The position numbers and the translations under genes are program-made. Shown piece by piece: positions 4,899 through 12,834 of a stretch of DNA of 23,658 nucleotides. The notes under the pieces are model-generated. The model saw only the letters and a list, made by a program, of their open reading frames with translations, did not search any database and was not told the DNA's origin. Source of the stretch: Oscillospiraceae bacterium (GTDB taxonomy: Bacteria > Bacillota_A > Clostridia > Oscillospirales > Oscillospiraceae); NCBI GenBank assembly GCA_017516785.1, contig JAFXAV010000004.1:1-23658 (forward strand), given 5' to 3'. How positions within the stretch are numbered: the stretch's first letter is position 1; each line of letters starts with the position of its first letter.

Positions 4899-5831
4899 AT
4901 GTCTGTTATGGATATTTTTAAATCTCGCAATGCCCTTTCCTTTGAGGTCTTTCCGCCGAAGACCGACAAGGGCATGGACAATCTCAGCCGGGTTCTGGAG
5001 CAGCTGTATGACCTGAATCCCGACTACATATCCTGCACCTACGGCGCAGGCGGCACCAATGTGGGCCGGAATCTGGAAGTGATGGATAAGATCGTCCGGG
5101 ACGGCAAAACCATCGGCATCACCCATTTCACCTGCATCGGCAGCTCCAAAGCCGATATCAAGGCCAAGCTTCAGAATTATCTGGATCACGGCATCAATCA
5201 TATTCTGGCCCTCCGGGGCGATATTCCCCTGGGACAGAGCAGCACCGGCGGCGATCTGGATTACGCATCAGAGCTTGTTGCCTTTGCCCGGCAGGAATTC
5301 GGCGACAAATTCACCATCGCCGTGGCCGGTTCTCCCGAGGGTCACATCGACTGCCCCAGCGTGGAAGCAGACATCGAATATCTGAAAATGAAGCAGGATA
5401 ACGGCGCGGACTTTATCCTGACCCAGCTGTGCTGGGATATGGACCAGTTCGACCGCTGGATGGAGGCCATCCGTGCCGCCGGCATCACCATGCCCGTGGA
5501 CGTGGGCATCATGCCCATTCTGGACCAGAAGGCCACCATCAGCATGGCCCTGTCCCGCAACGGCTGTGTCATGCCCCGGGAGCTTGCCCAGCTGATTTCC
5601 CGGCATTGGATCTTCCCGGATCCCTTCACCGCAGCGGCCCAGAAGGATGCGCCTGCTGATGCTCTGACGGAGCAGAAAAAGGCCGACTTCAAAAAGGAAG
5701 GCATTGAGTATACCATCGATCAGATCCGCCGCTATCAGCAGTATGACATCAACGGCTTCCACCTTTATTCTCTCAACAAGTTTGACGACGTGGCCTACAT
5801 CGCCAAAGAGGCAGGCCTGCTCAATAAATAA
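4899..5831 (+). CDS. metF: Methylenetetrahydrofolate reductase
   Basis: A 310-residue cytoplasmic flavoprotein of the MetF family, reducing 5,10-methylene-THF to 5-methyl-THF. Visible motifs are FEVFPPK at residues 15-21 (Glu16 corresponds to the catalytic Glu of E. coli MetF), CTYGAGG near 46-52, LALRGD at 103-108, and ADFILTQLCWD near 169-180, all flavin- and folate-site elements. GGGAGGA precedes the ATG. It is the first gene of a five-gene operon; acsD starts 11 bp after its stop. In acetogens metF supplies methyl-THF to the corrinoid protein, which fits its position before acsD and acsC-acsE. No metV (zinc-finger partner) is adjacent. Confidence 0.95.
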   Translation: MSVMDIFKSRNALSFEVFPPKTDKGMDNLSRVLEQLYDLNPDYISCTYGAGGTNVGRNLEVMDKIVRDGKTIGITHFTCIGSSKADIKAKLQNYLDHGINHILALRGDIPLGQSSTGGDLDYASELVAFARQEFGDKFTIAVAGSPEGHIDCPSVEADIEYLKMKQDNGADFILTQLCWDMDQFDRWMEAIRAAGITMPVDVGIMPILDQKATISMALSRNGCVMPRELAQLISRHWIFPDPFTAAAQKDAPADALTEQKKADFKKEGIEYTIDQIRRYQQYDINGFHLYSLNKFDDVAYIAKEAGLLNK

Positions 5832-5842
5832 GGAGCGATTTT

Positions 5843-6781
5843 ATGGCATTCACTCCCAAAACTGCCCCCTATTCCGGCAGAATAAACACTGTGACCGTCG
5901 GTACCGGGCACAAGGCAATGACCCTGGGCGGGCAGAATGTGCTGCCCTTCTATACCTTCGATGCTCCCATTGAGCATGCCCCCAAGGTTGGACTGGAAAT
6001 CTCCGATCTGGCTCACACCTGGACCATCCCCGGGCTGAAAGAATTCTATGAAGGCTGCGATTCCATGGCAGACTATGCCCAAAAAGCTGCCGGGGCCGAT
6101 GTGGATTTCCTGTGCCTGCACTTTGAAGCTGCCGACCCGGGTGGGGCAAACCGCAGTGTGGAAGATTGTGCTGCCGATGCGAAAGCTGTGGCGGAAGCGG
6201 TGGAGCTTCCTTTGGTCATCTCCGGCTGCAAGAATATGGAAAAGGATGGCGCTCTTTTTGCTGCCATCGCAGAAGCGCTGGAGGGCAGAAACGTGCTGAT
6301 CATGTCCGCCAAGAATGAGGACTATCAGACTGTTGGACCCGATGTGGCCCTGAAACATAACCAGAAGCTGGGTGCGGAAACCTCCGATGATATTAACCTT
6401 GCCAAGCAGCTGAATATCATGCTGAAAGGCGCGGGTGTTGCGGAAGAGCAGATCGTCATGGACATCGGCACCTCCGCCGTTGGTTATGGCTATGAATACG
6501 CCGCATCCACCTTCGACCGGATCCGCCTGGCAGCGCTGGAACAGGGGGATGAAGACCTGCAGATGCCAATTTTGTCCTTTGTCTGCGCCAATACCTGGGG
6601 TGTGAAGGAATCCGTCGCCACCGAGGAGGACGAGCCTGCCTGGGGAAGTCAGGAGGAACGGGCCATCGGCATGGAAATCGCCACGGCAGCAGCGGATCTT
6701 ACCGGCGGCGCCGATGCGGTTGTGCTGCGGCATCCGGCCTCCGTGGCGGCCATCAAAACGTTCATCCGGGAACTGATCTAA
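5843..6781 (+). CDS. acsD: Corrinoid iron-sulfur protein small subunit
   Basis: A 312-residue protein of the AcsD/CdhD family: the TIM-barrel small subunit that pairs with AcsC to hold the cobamide methyl carrier of the Wood-Ljungdahl pathway. Family features are an N-terminal strand stretch TVTVGTG, the region FDAPIEHAPKVGLEISD (residues about 39-55), LCLHFEAADP near 91-100, and the late stretch IVMDIGTSAVGYGYEYA near 206-222. Length is in the usual range for this subunit. It lies 11 bp after metF and 15 bp before the acsC-acsE fusion, clearly in one operon. In this family the small subunit binds the lower side of the corrinoid; it has no metal cluster. Confidence 0.9.
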   Translation: MAFTPKTAPYSGRINTVTVGTGHKAMTLGGQNVLPFYTFDAPIEHAPKVGLEISDLAHTWTIPGLKEFYEGCDSMADYAQKAAGADVDFLCLHFEAADPGGANRSVEDCAADAKAVAEAVELPLVISGCKNMEKDGALFAAIAEALEGRNVLIMSAKNEDYQTVGPDVALKHNQKLGAETSDDINLAKQLNIMLKGAGVAEEQIVMDIGTSAVGYGYEYAASTFDRIRLAALEQGDEDLQMPILSFVCANTWGVKESVATEEDEPAWGSQEERAIGMEIATAAADLTGGADAVVLRHPASVAAIKTFIRELI

Positions 6782-6796
6782 AGGGGAGGCGGAATT

Positions 6797-9070
6797 ATGG
6801 CATTAAAAGGCATCGATTATTTCAAGCTTTCCCCCAAGAAAAACTGCAAGGAGTGCGGTTTTCCCACCTGCATGGCTTTCTGCATGAAGGTGGCCCAGGG
6901 CGCGAAGTCTCTTGACCTGTGTCCCTATTTCTCCCCCGAGGCAAAGGCAAAGCTCAGTGCCCAGTCGGAGCCTCCCATGAAGACCATTTCTGTGGGCGAC
7001 TACAAGCTGGGCGGCGAAACCGTCCTCTTCCGCCATGAAAAGACTTTGGTCAATAAGAATCTCTATGCCATCTGCATCGGCACCTGCCAGAGTGAGGATG
7101 CTGTGGACACAAAGCTTGCCGAGATGCAGAAAATTAACTATGAGCGCATCGGCGAGCGGATGTATGTGGAGTTTGTTTCCTGCACTTGCACTTCTTCTGC
7201 AACGGCTGAAGAATATGCTACCCTTGTGAAAAAGGCCGCAGCCACCGGAAGAACTTTGATTCTTAACTGCCGCAGCGCCGCAGCAGCGAAAGCCGCTCTG
7301 GCAATCACTGGCAAAAACGCCATCTTAAACGGCGCAACCCCCGAAAACTGGGCCACCATGAACGTCATCGCCAGGGAAGCAGGCGTTCCCTTGGGTGTCC
7401 GGGCGGAGAATCTGTCCGACCTCTATGATACCGTCAAGAAGCTGGAAGGTCTTGGGAACAAGAATCTGATTCTGGACATCACCGGAAAGACCGTCAAGGA
7501 AACCCTCCGAAATGCTGTCCTTGTCCGGCGGACTGCCCTGAAAGACGGCGACCGAAGTTTCGGCTATCCTTCCATCGTCAATGTGGCGGCCCTCGCCCGG
7601 GGAGATTCCCGGCTGCAGACGGCTTACGCCGCCCTCTTTACGGAAAAATACGCCTCCATCATCGTGATGGAGCGCATGACCTATGCCCAGGCCCTGCCCC
7701 TTTACGGCCTGCGGCAGAATATCTACACCGATCCCCAGAAGCCCATGAAGGTGGAGTCTGGCATCTATCCTATCAACGGCGCTGATGAAAATTCCCCCTG
7801 TGTGCTTACTGTGGACTTTGCCCTGACCTATTTCCTGGTGGCGGGCGAGCTGGAGCGGTCCGGCCAGCCGGTGAATCTGGTCATCGCTGATGCTTCCGGT
7901 ATGTCCGTGTTGACTGCCTGGGCGGCGGGCAAGCTGTCCGCTTCTTCCATCAAGAAGGATTTTGAGGCACTGGGCATCGAAGAAAAAATCAAAAACCGCA
8001 CCCTGATCATCCCCGGCAAGGTCTCCGTCATGAAAGATGAGATTCAGGAAAAGCTCCCTGCATGGAATGTGGTCACCGGCCCTCAGGAGGCCGTGCAGCT
8101 GCCCCGTTATATGAAGGAAAAGGAGTACGAAGCCGAGGCAAAGGCTGCGGAAATGAAGCGGGCATCCATGAATGGCGTTTCCGAAGATCAGCGGGAGATG
8201 ACCTTTGAGGAACTGTTGGAAATCCGGGTGCCGAAGATTGAAATTGTGGATATGGGCGTCCGATACAAGGGCCGCAGATCCGACGCGAAGAATTTTGTGG
8301 TCATCGGCGAACGGATTCACTGCATCGCCCCCTCCATCCGCAAGGCTATGGATGAGCGGGATCCGGAACCCATTCTGAAGCGGGCCGCGGAACAGATTGC
8401 CGGCGGTGCTACCTATCTGGATGTCAATATCGGTCCCGCCGAAAAGGACGGCCCCGAACGGATGATGTGGGCCGTGAAGCTGCTGCAAGAAAATTTCAAT
8501 AACGTTCCTCTGGCTCTGGACACCGCCAACAAGCGGGCCATCGAGGCGGGTATCCGAGTTTATAACCGTACCAATGGAAAACCCATCATCAACTCTGCTG
8601 ATGCAGGCTCCCGGATTGAGTATATCGATCTGGCTGCTGTCAATGATGCCATCTGCATCGCCCTCTGCTCTGCCGACGGCATCGCAAGAGATAACGAAGA
8701 GCGGATGCTCCACTGCGATAATTTGCTGGAGCGGGGTCTGAAGCTGGGCATGACATCTGACGATATCTGGTTTGATCCTCAGTTTCTGGTGGTCAAGGGC
8801 ATGCAGGACAAGCAGATGGAGATCCTGGAGGCCATCAAAATGATCTCCGACAAGGGCCTGAAGTCCACCGGCGGCCTGTCCAATAACTCAAACGGTGCTC
8901 CCAGGCATGTGCGGCCCGTCATGGACGCTGCCCTCATTGCCATGTGCATGATGCAGGGCCTGACCTCCGCCATCGTCAACCCCAATGACCGCCGCCTGAT
9001 GGAGACCATCAGATCCTGCGATATTTTCAAAAACAACGTACTGTATTCCGATTCTTATCTGGATATCTGA
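6797..9070 (+). CDS. acsC-acsE: Fused corrinoid Fe-S protein large subunit and methyl-THF methyltransferase
   Basis: 757 residues in two modules. Residues 1 to about 450 are AcsC: an N-terminal 4Fe-4S motif with Cys17, Cys20, Cys25 and Cys42 (C-x2-C-x4-C-x16-C), a TIM-barrel middle and a C-terminal cobamide-binding part. A charged linker (about 450-497, rich in Lys, Glu and Ala) leads to residues 498-757, a complete AcsE-like pterin-binding methyltransferase: VVIGERIH, a DVNIGPA motif, LDTAN, INSADAG, FDPQFLV and GGLSNNSNG. AcsE passes the methyl group of methyl-THF to cob(I)amide on AcsC; here donor enzyme and carrier are one chain. These are normally separate genes in acetogens. No frameshift or internal stop lies at the junction, so the fusion looks real and not an assembly fault. 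Confidence 0.92.
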   Translation: MALKGIDYFKLSPKKNCKECGFPTCMAFCMKVAQGAKSLDLCPYFSPEAKAKLSAQSEPPMKTISVGDYKLGGETVLFRHEKTLVNKNLYAICIGTCQSEDAVDTKLAEMQKINYERIGERMYVEFVSCTCTSSATAEEYATLVKKAAATGRTLILNCRSAAAAKAALAITGKNAILNGATPENWATMNVIAREAGVPLGVRAENLSDLYDTVKKLEGLGNKNLILDITGKTVKETLRNAVLVRRTALKDGDRSFGYPSIVNVAALARGDSRLQTAYAALFTEKYASIIVMERMTYAQALPLYGLRQNIYTDPQKPMKVESGIYPINGADENSPCVLTVDFALTYFLVAGELERSGQPVNLVIADASGMSVLTAWAAGKLSASSIKKDFEALGIEEKIKNRTLIIPGKVSVMKDEIQEKLPAWNVVTGPQEAVQLPRYMKEKEYEAEAKAAEMKRASMNGVSEDQREMTFEELLEIRVPKIEIVDMGVRYKGRRSDAKNFVVIGERIHCIAPSIRKAMDERDPEPILKRAAEQIAGGATYLDVNIGPAEKDGPERMMWAVKLLQENFNNVPLALDTANKRAIEAGIRVYNRTNGKPIINSADAGSRIEYIDLAAVNDAICIALCSADGIARDNEERMLHCDNLLERGLKLGMTSDDIWFDPQFLVVKGMQDKQMEILEAIKMISDKGLKSTGGLSNNSNGAPRHVRPVMDAALIAMCMMQGLTSAIVNPNDRRLMETIRSCDIFKNNVLYSDSYLDI

Positions 9071-9085
9071 TATAAGGAGAAAAAA

Positions 9086-9607
9086 ATGAACATTCAATTT
9101 GAAAACAAGCTCTTCATGACCCCTGCCATGATGACTGAGGTCATGTGGAACCAGATGAAAGTCATGAAGACCCTCATGCGCATTGCCCTCTGCGCCATCA
9201 CCGGCTGCGTCATCTACGGTGTGGTGGTGAGCCTGATTAACGGCTTTGTGGCTACCAACGTATTCGTGCCCATTATCATCTCTTCCTTGCTGCTGTATCT
9301 GTGCTGGCGGATGCCCAACAGCACCATCCGCGGCATCGTCAAGGAGCTTGCCCGGCACAACGGCGGCAAGCTGCCTGAAACCACCACTGTCTTCGGCGAC
9401 AAGATCGTTACCACTACCATGGAGCAGAGTGTGGAATATTCCTACGACCGGATCCAGTCCGTCCGCTCCCTAAACCACAGCTACCTGCTGGTGGTGGGCA
9501 AGCGGGAATCCCTTCCCATCAAGCGGGACGGCTTCACCCAGGGCGATTTTGAAAGCTTCAAGGCATTTCTGCGTACCAAGCGCCCCGACCTGAAGATTCC
9601 TGAATAA
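9086..9607 (+). CDS. YcxB-like two-helix membrane protein
   Basis: 173 residues. Two hydrophobic segments at about 30-52 and 58-75 form a helical hairpin, followed by a soluble C-terminal domain (about 85-173) with TTVFGDKIVTTT, a YSYDRIQSVRSLNHSYLL region and a conserved end LPIKRDGFTQGDFESFKAFL. This is the YcxB-like protein layout (PH-like C-terminal domain), of unknown function. It sits inside the operon, 15 bp after acsC-acsE and 18 bp before acsV, each with its own ribosome binding site. A membrane protein at this place in a corrinoid methyl-transfer operon is unexpected; membrane anchoring of the activator or methyl carrier would be inference only. Confidence 0.75.
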   Translation: MNIQFENKLFMTPAMMTEVMWNQMKVMKTLMRIALCAITGCVIYGVVVSLINGFVATNVFVPIIISSLLLYLCWRMPNSTIRGIVKELARHNGGKLPETTTVFGDKIVTTTMEQSVEYSYDRIQSVRSLNHSYLLVVGKRESLPIKRDGFTQGDFESFKAFLRTKRPDLKIPE

Positions 9608-9625
9608 CCCAAAAGGAAAACCCCC

Positions 9626-11251
9626 ATGAAAATTACCTTCCGCCTCCCCGGGAAAACCCCGGTCACAATTGAATGCAGTGCCGGGGAAAATCTTCTGGAA
9701 CTGGCAAGGCGGGCAGGTGTGCCCATGGACGCTCCATGTTCCGGCGCGGGAACCTGCGGCAAATGCCGGGTTCAGCTGCTGGAAGGCGGAGTGGATACTG
9801 TTCTGAACCGCCATATTTCCCCGGAAGAACGGAGAAAAGGCTGGGTCCTGGCCTGCAAAAGTACTGTCAGGGAAAACTGCGCCGTCTTCGTGCCGGAGAG
9901 CGCATCTGCATGGCAGGTGGATATTCGGACCGCTGATTATTCCGTTGAAGAAACAGAAACTGCGGATGCGGAGCAAGTCGCCTGCGCCATCGACATTGGT
10001 ACCACCACTGTTTCCGCCGTCCTGATGGATTTGAAGACCGGAAAACTGCTGGCAAAAGCCTCCGTGGGCAACGGTCAGATCCGCTATGGCGCCGATGTGA
10101 TCAACCGGATCATCCAGCAGAGCCGCCTCGGCGGCAGAGAAAAGCTGCAGGATGCGGTTCTGAAGGAGACCATGATTCCGCTGATGGAAAAACTCTGCGC
10201 CGATGCGGGCGTTGAAGCAGATAAAATTTCCAGAATTGCCATCGCCGCCAACACCACCATGAACCACCTTTTGCTGGGCGTGGATGCAAATCCCATCCGG
10301 CTGGAACCCTATGAGCCTGTTTTCCTGAGTCAAAAGGGCCTGAAGGCGGCTGATTTAAATCTGCCCGCCAGTCCCAATGCGGAGCTGATTATGGCTCCCA
10401 ATGTGGGATCTTATGTGGGCGGCGACATCACCGCCGGCATTCTGGCAACGGACATCTGGAAGAGCGATGAGATGAGCCTTTTCATCGACCTGGGCACCAA
10501 CGGCGAGATCGTCTTTGGCAATCGGGAATTTTTGATGACCTGCGCCTGTTCTGCCGGTCCTGCCTTCGAAGGCGGCGATATTTCCTGGGGCATGCGGGCA
10601 ACGATGGGTGCGGTGGAAGCTGTGACCATCGATGCAGATACCATGGAACCCACCTTGCGTGTCATCGGCGGCGGAACATGCGGCGGCATCTGCGGCTCCG
10701 GTCTTATTGACCTGGTGGCGGAACTGTTCCGCCATGGCATCATCAACCCGAAGGGTAAGTTCATCCGAAAGGGGGGACGAGTCCGGACGGATGATTTCGG
10801 CTGCAGCCGCTATGTGCTGGCATGGTCTGAAGAATCTGCCAATGGACGGGAGATTTTCATCGACGAGGTGGATATCGACAACTTCATCCGGGCGAAAGCG
10901 GCCATTTACTCCGGCATCGACACTCTGCTGCAGGCGGTGGACATGACCCCCGACTGTATCGACAGGGTTCTGGTTGCCGGCGGCATCGGCTCCGGCATCA
11001 ACATGAAGAACGCCGTTTCCATCGGAATGCTTCCCAATGTGGCGCTGGAAAAGTATCGCTACGCAGGAAATACCGCCCTTCAGGGTGCCCGGGCCATGGC
11101 GCTTCATGATGAAGCGGTCACCCAATGCGATGAGGTGGCGGAGAATATGACCTATATGGAGCTTTCCACCTGCCAGGGTTACATGGACTCCTTTGTGGCA
11201 GCATGTTTTCTGCCCCACACCGACCGGAAATTGTTTTCCAATATTATGTAA
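9626..11251 (+). CDS. acsV: Reductive activator of the corrinoid Fe-S protein (ASKHA ATPase with 2Fe-2S domain)
   Basis: 541 residues. The N-terminal ferredoxin domain carries Cys38, Cys44 and Cys47 (C-x5-C-x2-C) and a fourth Cys in LACKS near residue 78, the plant-type 2Fe-2S pattern. Residues from about 114 form an ASKHA-type ATPase with CAIDIGTTTVSAVLMD, NTTMNHLLLG, LFIDLGTNGEIV, and a C-terminal VLVAGGIGSG. In acetogens this protein (RACo/AcsV) uses ATP to drive electrons into the Co(II) corrinoid protein when it is accidentally oxidised. It is shorter than the roughly 630-residue Carboxydothermus enzyme. Its place after acsD and acsC-acsE strongly supports this role over activators of methylamine-type corrinoid proteins. 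It is the last gene of the operon. Confidence 0.88.
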   Translation: MKITFRLPGKTPVTIECSAGENLLELARRAGVPMDAPCSGAGTCGKCRVQLLEGGVDTVLNRHISPEERRKGWVLACKSTVRENCAVFVPESASAWQVDIRTADYSVEETETADAEQVACAIDIGTTTVSAVLMDLKTGKLLAKASVGNGQIRYGADVINRIIQQSRLGGREKLQDAVLKETMIPLMEKLCADAGVEADKISRIAIAANTTMNHLLLGVDANPIRLEPYEPVFLSQKGLKAADLNLPASPNAELIMAPNVGSYVGGDITAGILATDIWKSDEMSLFIDLGTNGEIVFGNREFLMTCACSAGPAFEGGDISWGMRATMGAVEAVTIDADTMEPTLRVIGGGTCGGICGSGLIDLVAELFRHGIINPKGKFIRKGGRVRTDDFGCSRYVLAWSEESANGREIFIDEVDIDNFIRAKAAIYSGIDTLLQAVDMTPDCIDRVLVAGGIGSGINMKNAVSIGMLPNVALEKYRYAGNTALQGARAMALHDEAVTQCDEVAENMTYMELSTCQGYMDSFVAACFLPHTDRKLFSNIM

Positions 11252-11265
11252 ACTAAATGCATATG

Positions 11266-11297
11266 AAAAACCGGAAACCTATGGGTTTCCGGTTTTT
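11266..11297. terminator. Bidirectional terminator between acsV and the DUF624 gene
   Basis: A perfect 14-bp inverted repeat AAAAACCGGAAACC / GGTTTCCGGTTTTT with a TATG loop lies between the two convergent stop codons. Both strands have a T-run after the stem. Confidence 0.9.
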
Positions 11298-11300
11298 GCG

Positions 11301-11918
11301 TTATACAGGCATTTCTTCCGTGTACTTTCTGAAAATCCGCTCGATGAAGATGGACTGCAGATGGGCAGCCACCGCAGGCAGGAAAATCAGGAAGAAGGGG
11401 AAATTGATCAGCAGATTGATGGTGAGAATCAGAATCACCACCATGGCCAGAGTGCTGGGAAGATATCCAAAAGTGAAGGTCAGGGCGGTCTTGTGTAGGA
11501 CCCAGAAGGAATTTTCGAACCGGGACTCGATGGCCACCAGCCAGCACATCATGCCCAGGGGCAGAATCAGGGTGATGAAATAGACCAGGCTGAAAATAGT
11601 CCAGCCGGAATTACCCTGGGACATCTGGGTGATGATCTGATAGCCCATGTTCAGCATGAAGCAGATCAGAACCCAGAGGACTGTCAGGAAAATACCTCTG
11701 CCCAGTTCCTTTTTAAAGGTAGAGAAAAACCGCCGGGTCAGGCCGCTTTCGTGTTCCCGGATGCAGTGGGCAACGGCGTCATAGAGGGCAATGGTGGCGC
11801 TGCCGATGGTAATCAAAGGGATGCAGCAGACCATCCAGCAGACACTGAGCAGAAAATAGTCCGCGACGCGGCCAAAACCCTGCCAGAACCAGTTATCAGG
11901 ATTGAAAAAACCTTTCAT
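11301..11918 (-). CDS. YesL/DUF624 family membrane protein
   Basis: 205 residues with about five hydrophobic helices. The start MKGFFNPDNWFWQGFGRVAD and the first helix ending CCIPLITIGSATIALYDA are typical of the YesL/DUF624 family. The end has a helix pair and a charged tail IFRKYTEEMPV. DUF624 proteins regularly sit in carbohydrate ABC transporter operons in Firmicutes; their role is not settled. Here it is the second gene of a leftward unit, 3 bp after the SGNH esterase gene, divergent from a solute-binding protein gene, which matches the family pattern. Confidence 0.85.
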   Translation of the reverse strand: MKGFFNPDNWFWQGFGRVADYFLLSVCWMVCCIPLITIGSATIALYDAVAHCIREHESGLTRRFFSTFKKELGRGIFLTVLWVLICFMLNMGYQIITQMSQGNSGWTIFSLVYFITLILPLGMMCWLVAIESRFENSFWVLHKTALTFTFGYLPSTLAMVVILILTINLLINFPFFLIFLPAVAAHLQSIFIERIFRKYTEEMPV

Positions 11919-11921
11919 AAC

Positions 11922-12575
11922 TTATACCAACTCGGGGATAATCTGGGCGAGCTTCTCTGCCAGATCCGCATGGCCCTTCCGGGTCAGATGCATGTAGTCT
12001 ACCTTATTAAATTCGGCGATGCCTTCGGCGTCCAGCCAGGCGCAGTTCTGGGCCCGGACAATGGGTTCCATGGCAGCGGCCAGCTGGCGGGATTTTTCGG
12101 CACAGCCACGGCCCATGCTGGCGCCCACGGAGCTTACTTCCATTTCTTCGCCGATGTGGGGAGGACAGACCACCAGAATGTTGGGGGCGTGTTTGCCCCA
12201 GCAGGGGACGCTCTTGCACTTGTCAATGAGGCGGTTCATGCCCAGAGCGATGCAGGCAGGGCTCATGTTGAGCCGCTCCTTGGTGTCGTTGGTGCCCAGC
12301 ATGATCACCAGCAGGTCCACAGGCTCGTGGCTCATGAGGATAGGGTAGGCAACATCCAGTGCGGGCATGCTCTCGTGCAGAGGATCGGGGAACACGGTGG
12401 TCCGGCCGGAAAGACCCTCTTCCAGAACCAGGTACTCAGAACCCAGCTTTTCCTGAAGCAGGCAGGTCCAGCGTTCGCTTTCATTGAAGCGGTCGCCGTG
12501 ATCGGCGCAGTCGGCGGGATCGGCGCAGTAGCCGTGGGTATTGGAGTCACCCAGGCAGATGATGTGCTTTTTCAT
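11922..12575 (-). CDS. SGNH/GDSL hydrolase, possible sialate O-acetylesterase
   Basis: 217 residues with the four SGNH blocks: GDSNTHGY near residue 9 (Ser11 nucleophile), a Gly in EEGLSGRTT near 53-61, GTNDTKERL near 94 (Asn of the oxyanion hole) and DYMHLTRKGH near 193 (Asp and His of the triad). It has no signal peptide, so it is cytoplasmic. The family (arylesterase/carbohydrate esterase-like) removes acyl groups from small substrates or sugars. Its divergent neighbours import and cleave what looks like N-acetylneuraminate, so removal of O-acetyl groups from sialic acid after uptake is a reasonable but unproven role. It has AAGGAGG before the start. Confidence 0.8.
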   Translation of the reverse strand: MKKHIICLGDSNTHGYCADPADCADHGDRFNESERWTCLLQEKLGSEYLVLEEGLSGRTTVFPDPLHESMPALDVAYPILMSHEPVDLLVIMLGTNDTKERLNMSPACIALGMNRLIDKCKSVPCWGKHAPNILVVCPPHIGEEMEVSSVGASMGRGCAEKSRQLAAAMEPIVRAQNCAWLDAEGIAEFNKVDYMHLTRKGHADLAEKLAQIIPELV

Positions 12576-12614
12576 GATAAAACCTCCTTATTCGGCGGTA
12601 TAGTTTCTGAAATC

Positions 12615-12643
12615 AGTATAGCATAGATTGGGAAGGCTGTCAT
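12615..12643 (-). promoter_or_regulatory. Promoter of the SGNH esterase-DUF624 unit
   Basis: On the minus strand ATGACA and TATACT are separated by 17 bp. It is about 40 bp before the esterase start codon. Confidence 0.7.
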
Positions 12644-12684
12644 CTGATTATTTTAATCTTGGCGATATGCCCAAAATGGGAACG

Positions 12685-12697
12685 TTTACATTGTAAA
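12685..12697. promoter_or_regulatory. Candidate operator between divergent sugar operons
   Basis: A perfect palindrome TTTACA-T-TGTAAA lies midway between the two divergent promoters. Its position fits a regulator of both arms of the cluster. No regulator gene is found in the window. The remaining intergenic DNA is AT-rich. Confidence 0.45.
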
Positions 12698-12744
12698 GCA
12701 CTTACGAATGATATTAGAAATGAAAATTCCTTTCATATTCATTG

Positions 12745-12807
12745 TTGACATTAGCCATAGTTTCTTGTAATATAGAAATTGGAAATTGTGGAAACTCTCG
12801 CAATTTC
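12745..12807 (+). promoter_or_regulatory. Strong promoter and leader inverted repeat of the sialic-acid transporter operon
   Basis: TTGACA (12745-12750) and TAATAT (12768-12773) are separated by exactly 17 bp. The start would be near 12780. An inverted repeat GAAATTG / CAATTTC at 12782-12788 and 12801-12807 follows at once; it may be an operator or a leader hairpin that protects the mRNA. Confidence 0.8.
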
Positions 12808-12834
12808 ATATGAAAAATCATAGGAGGAAAACAA

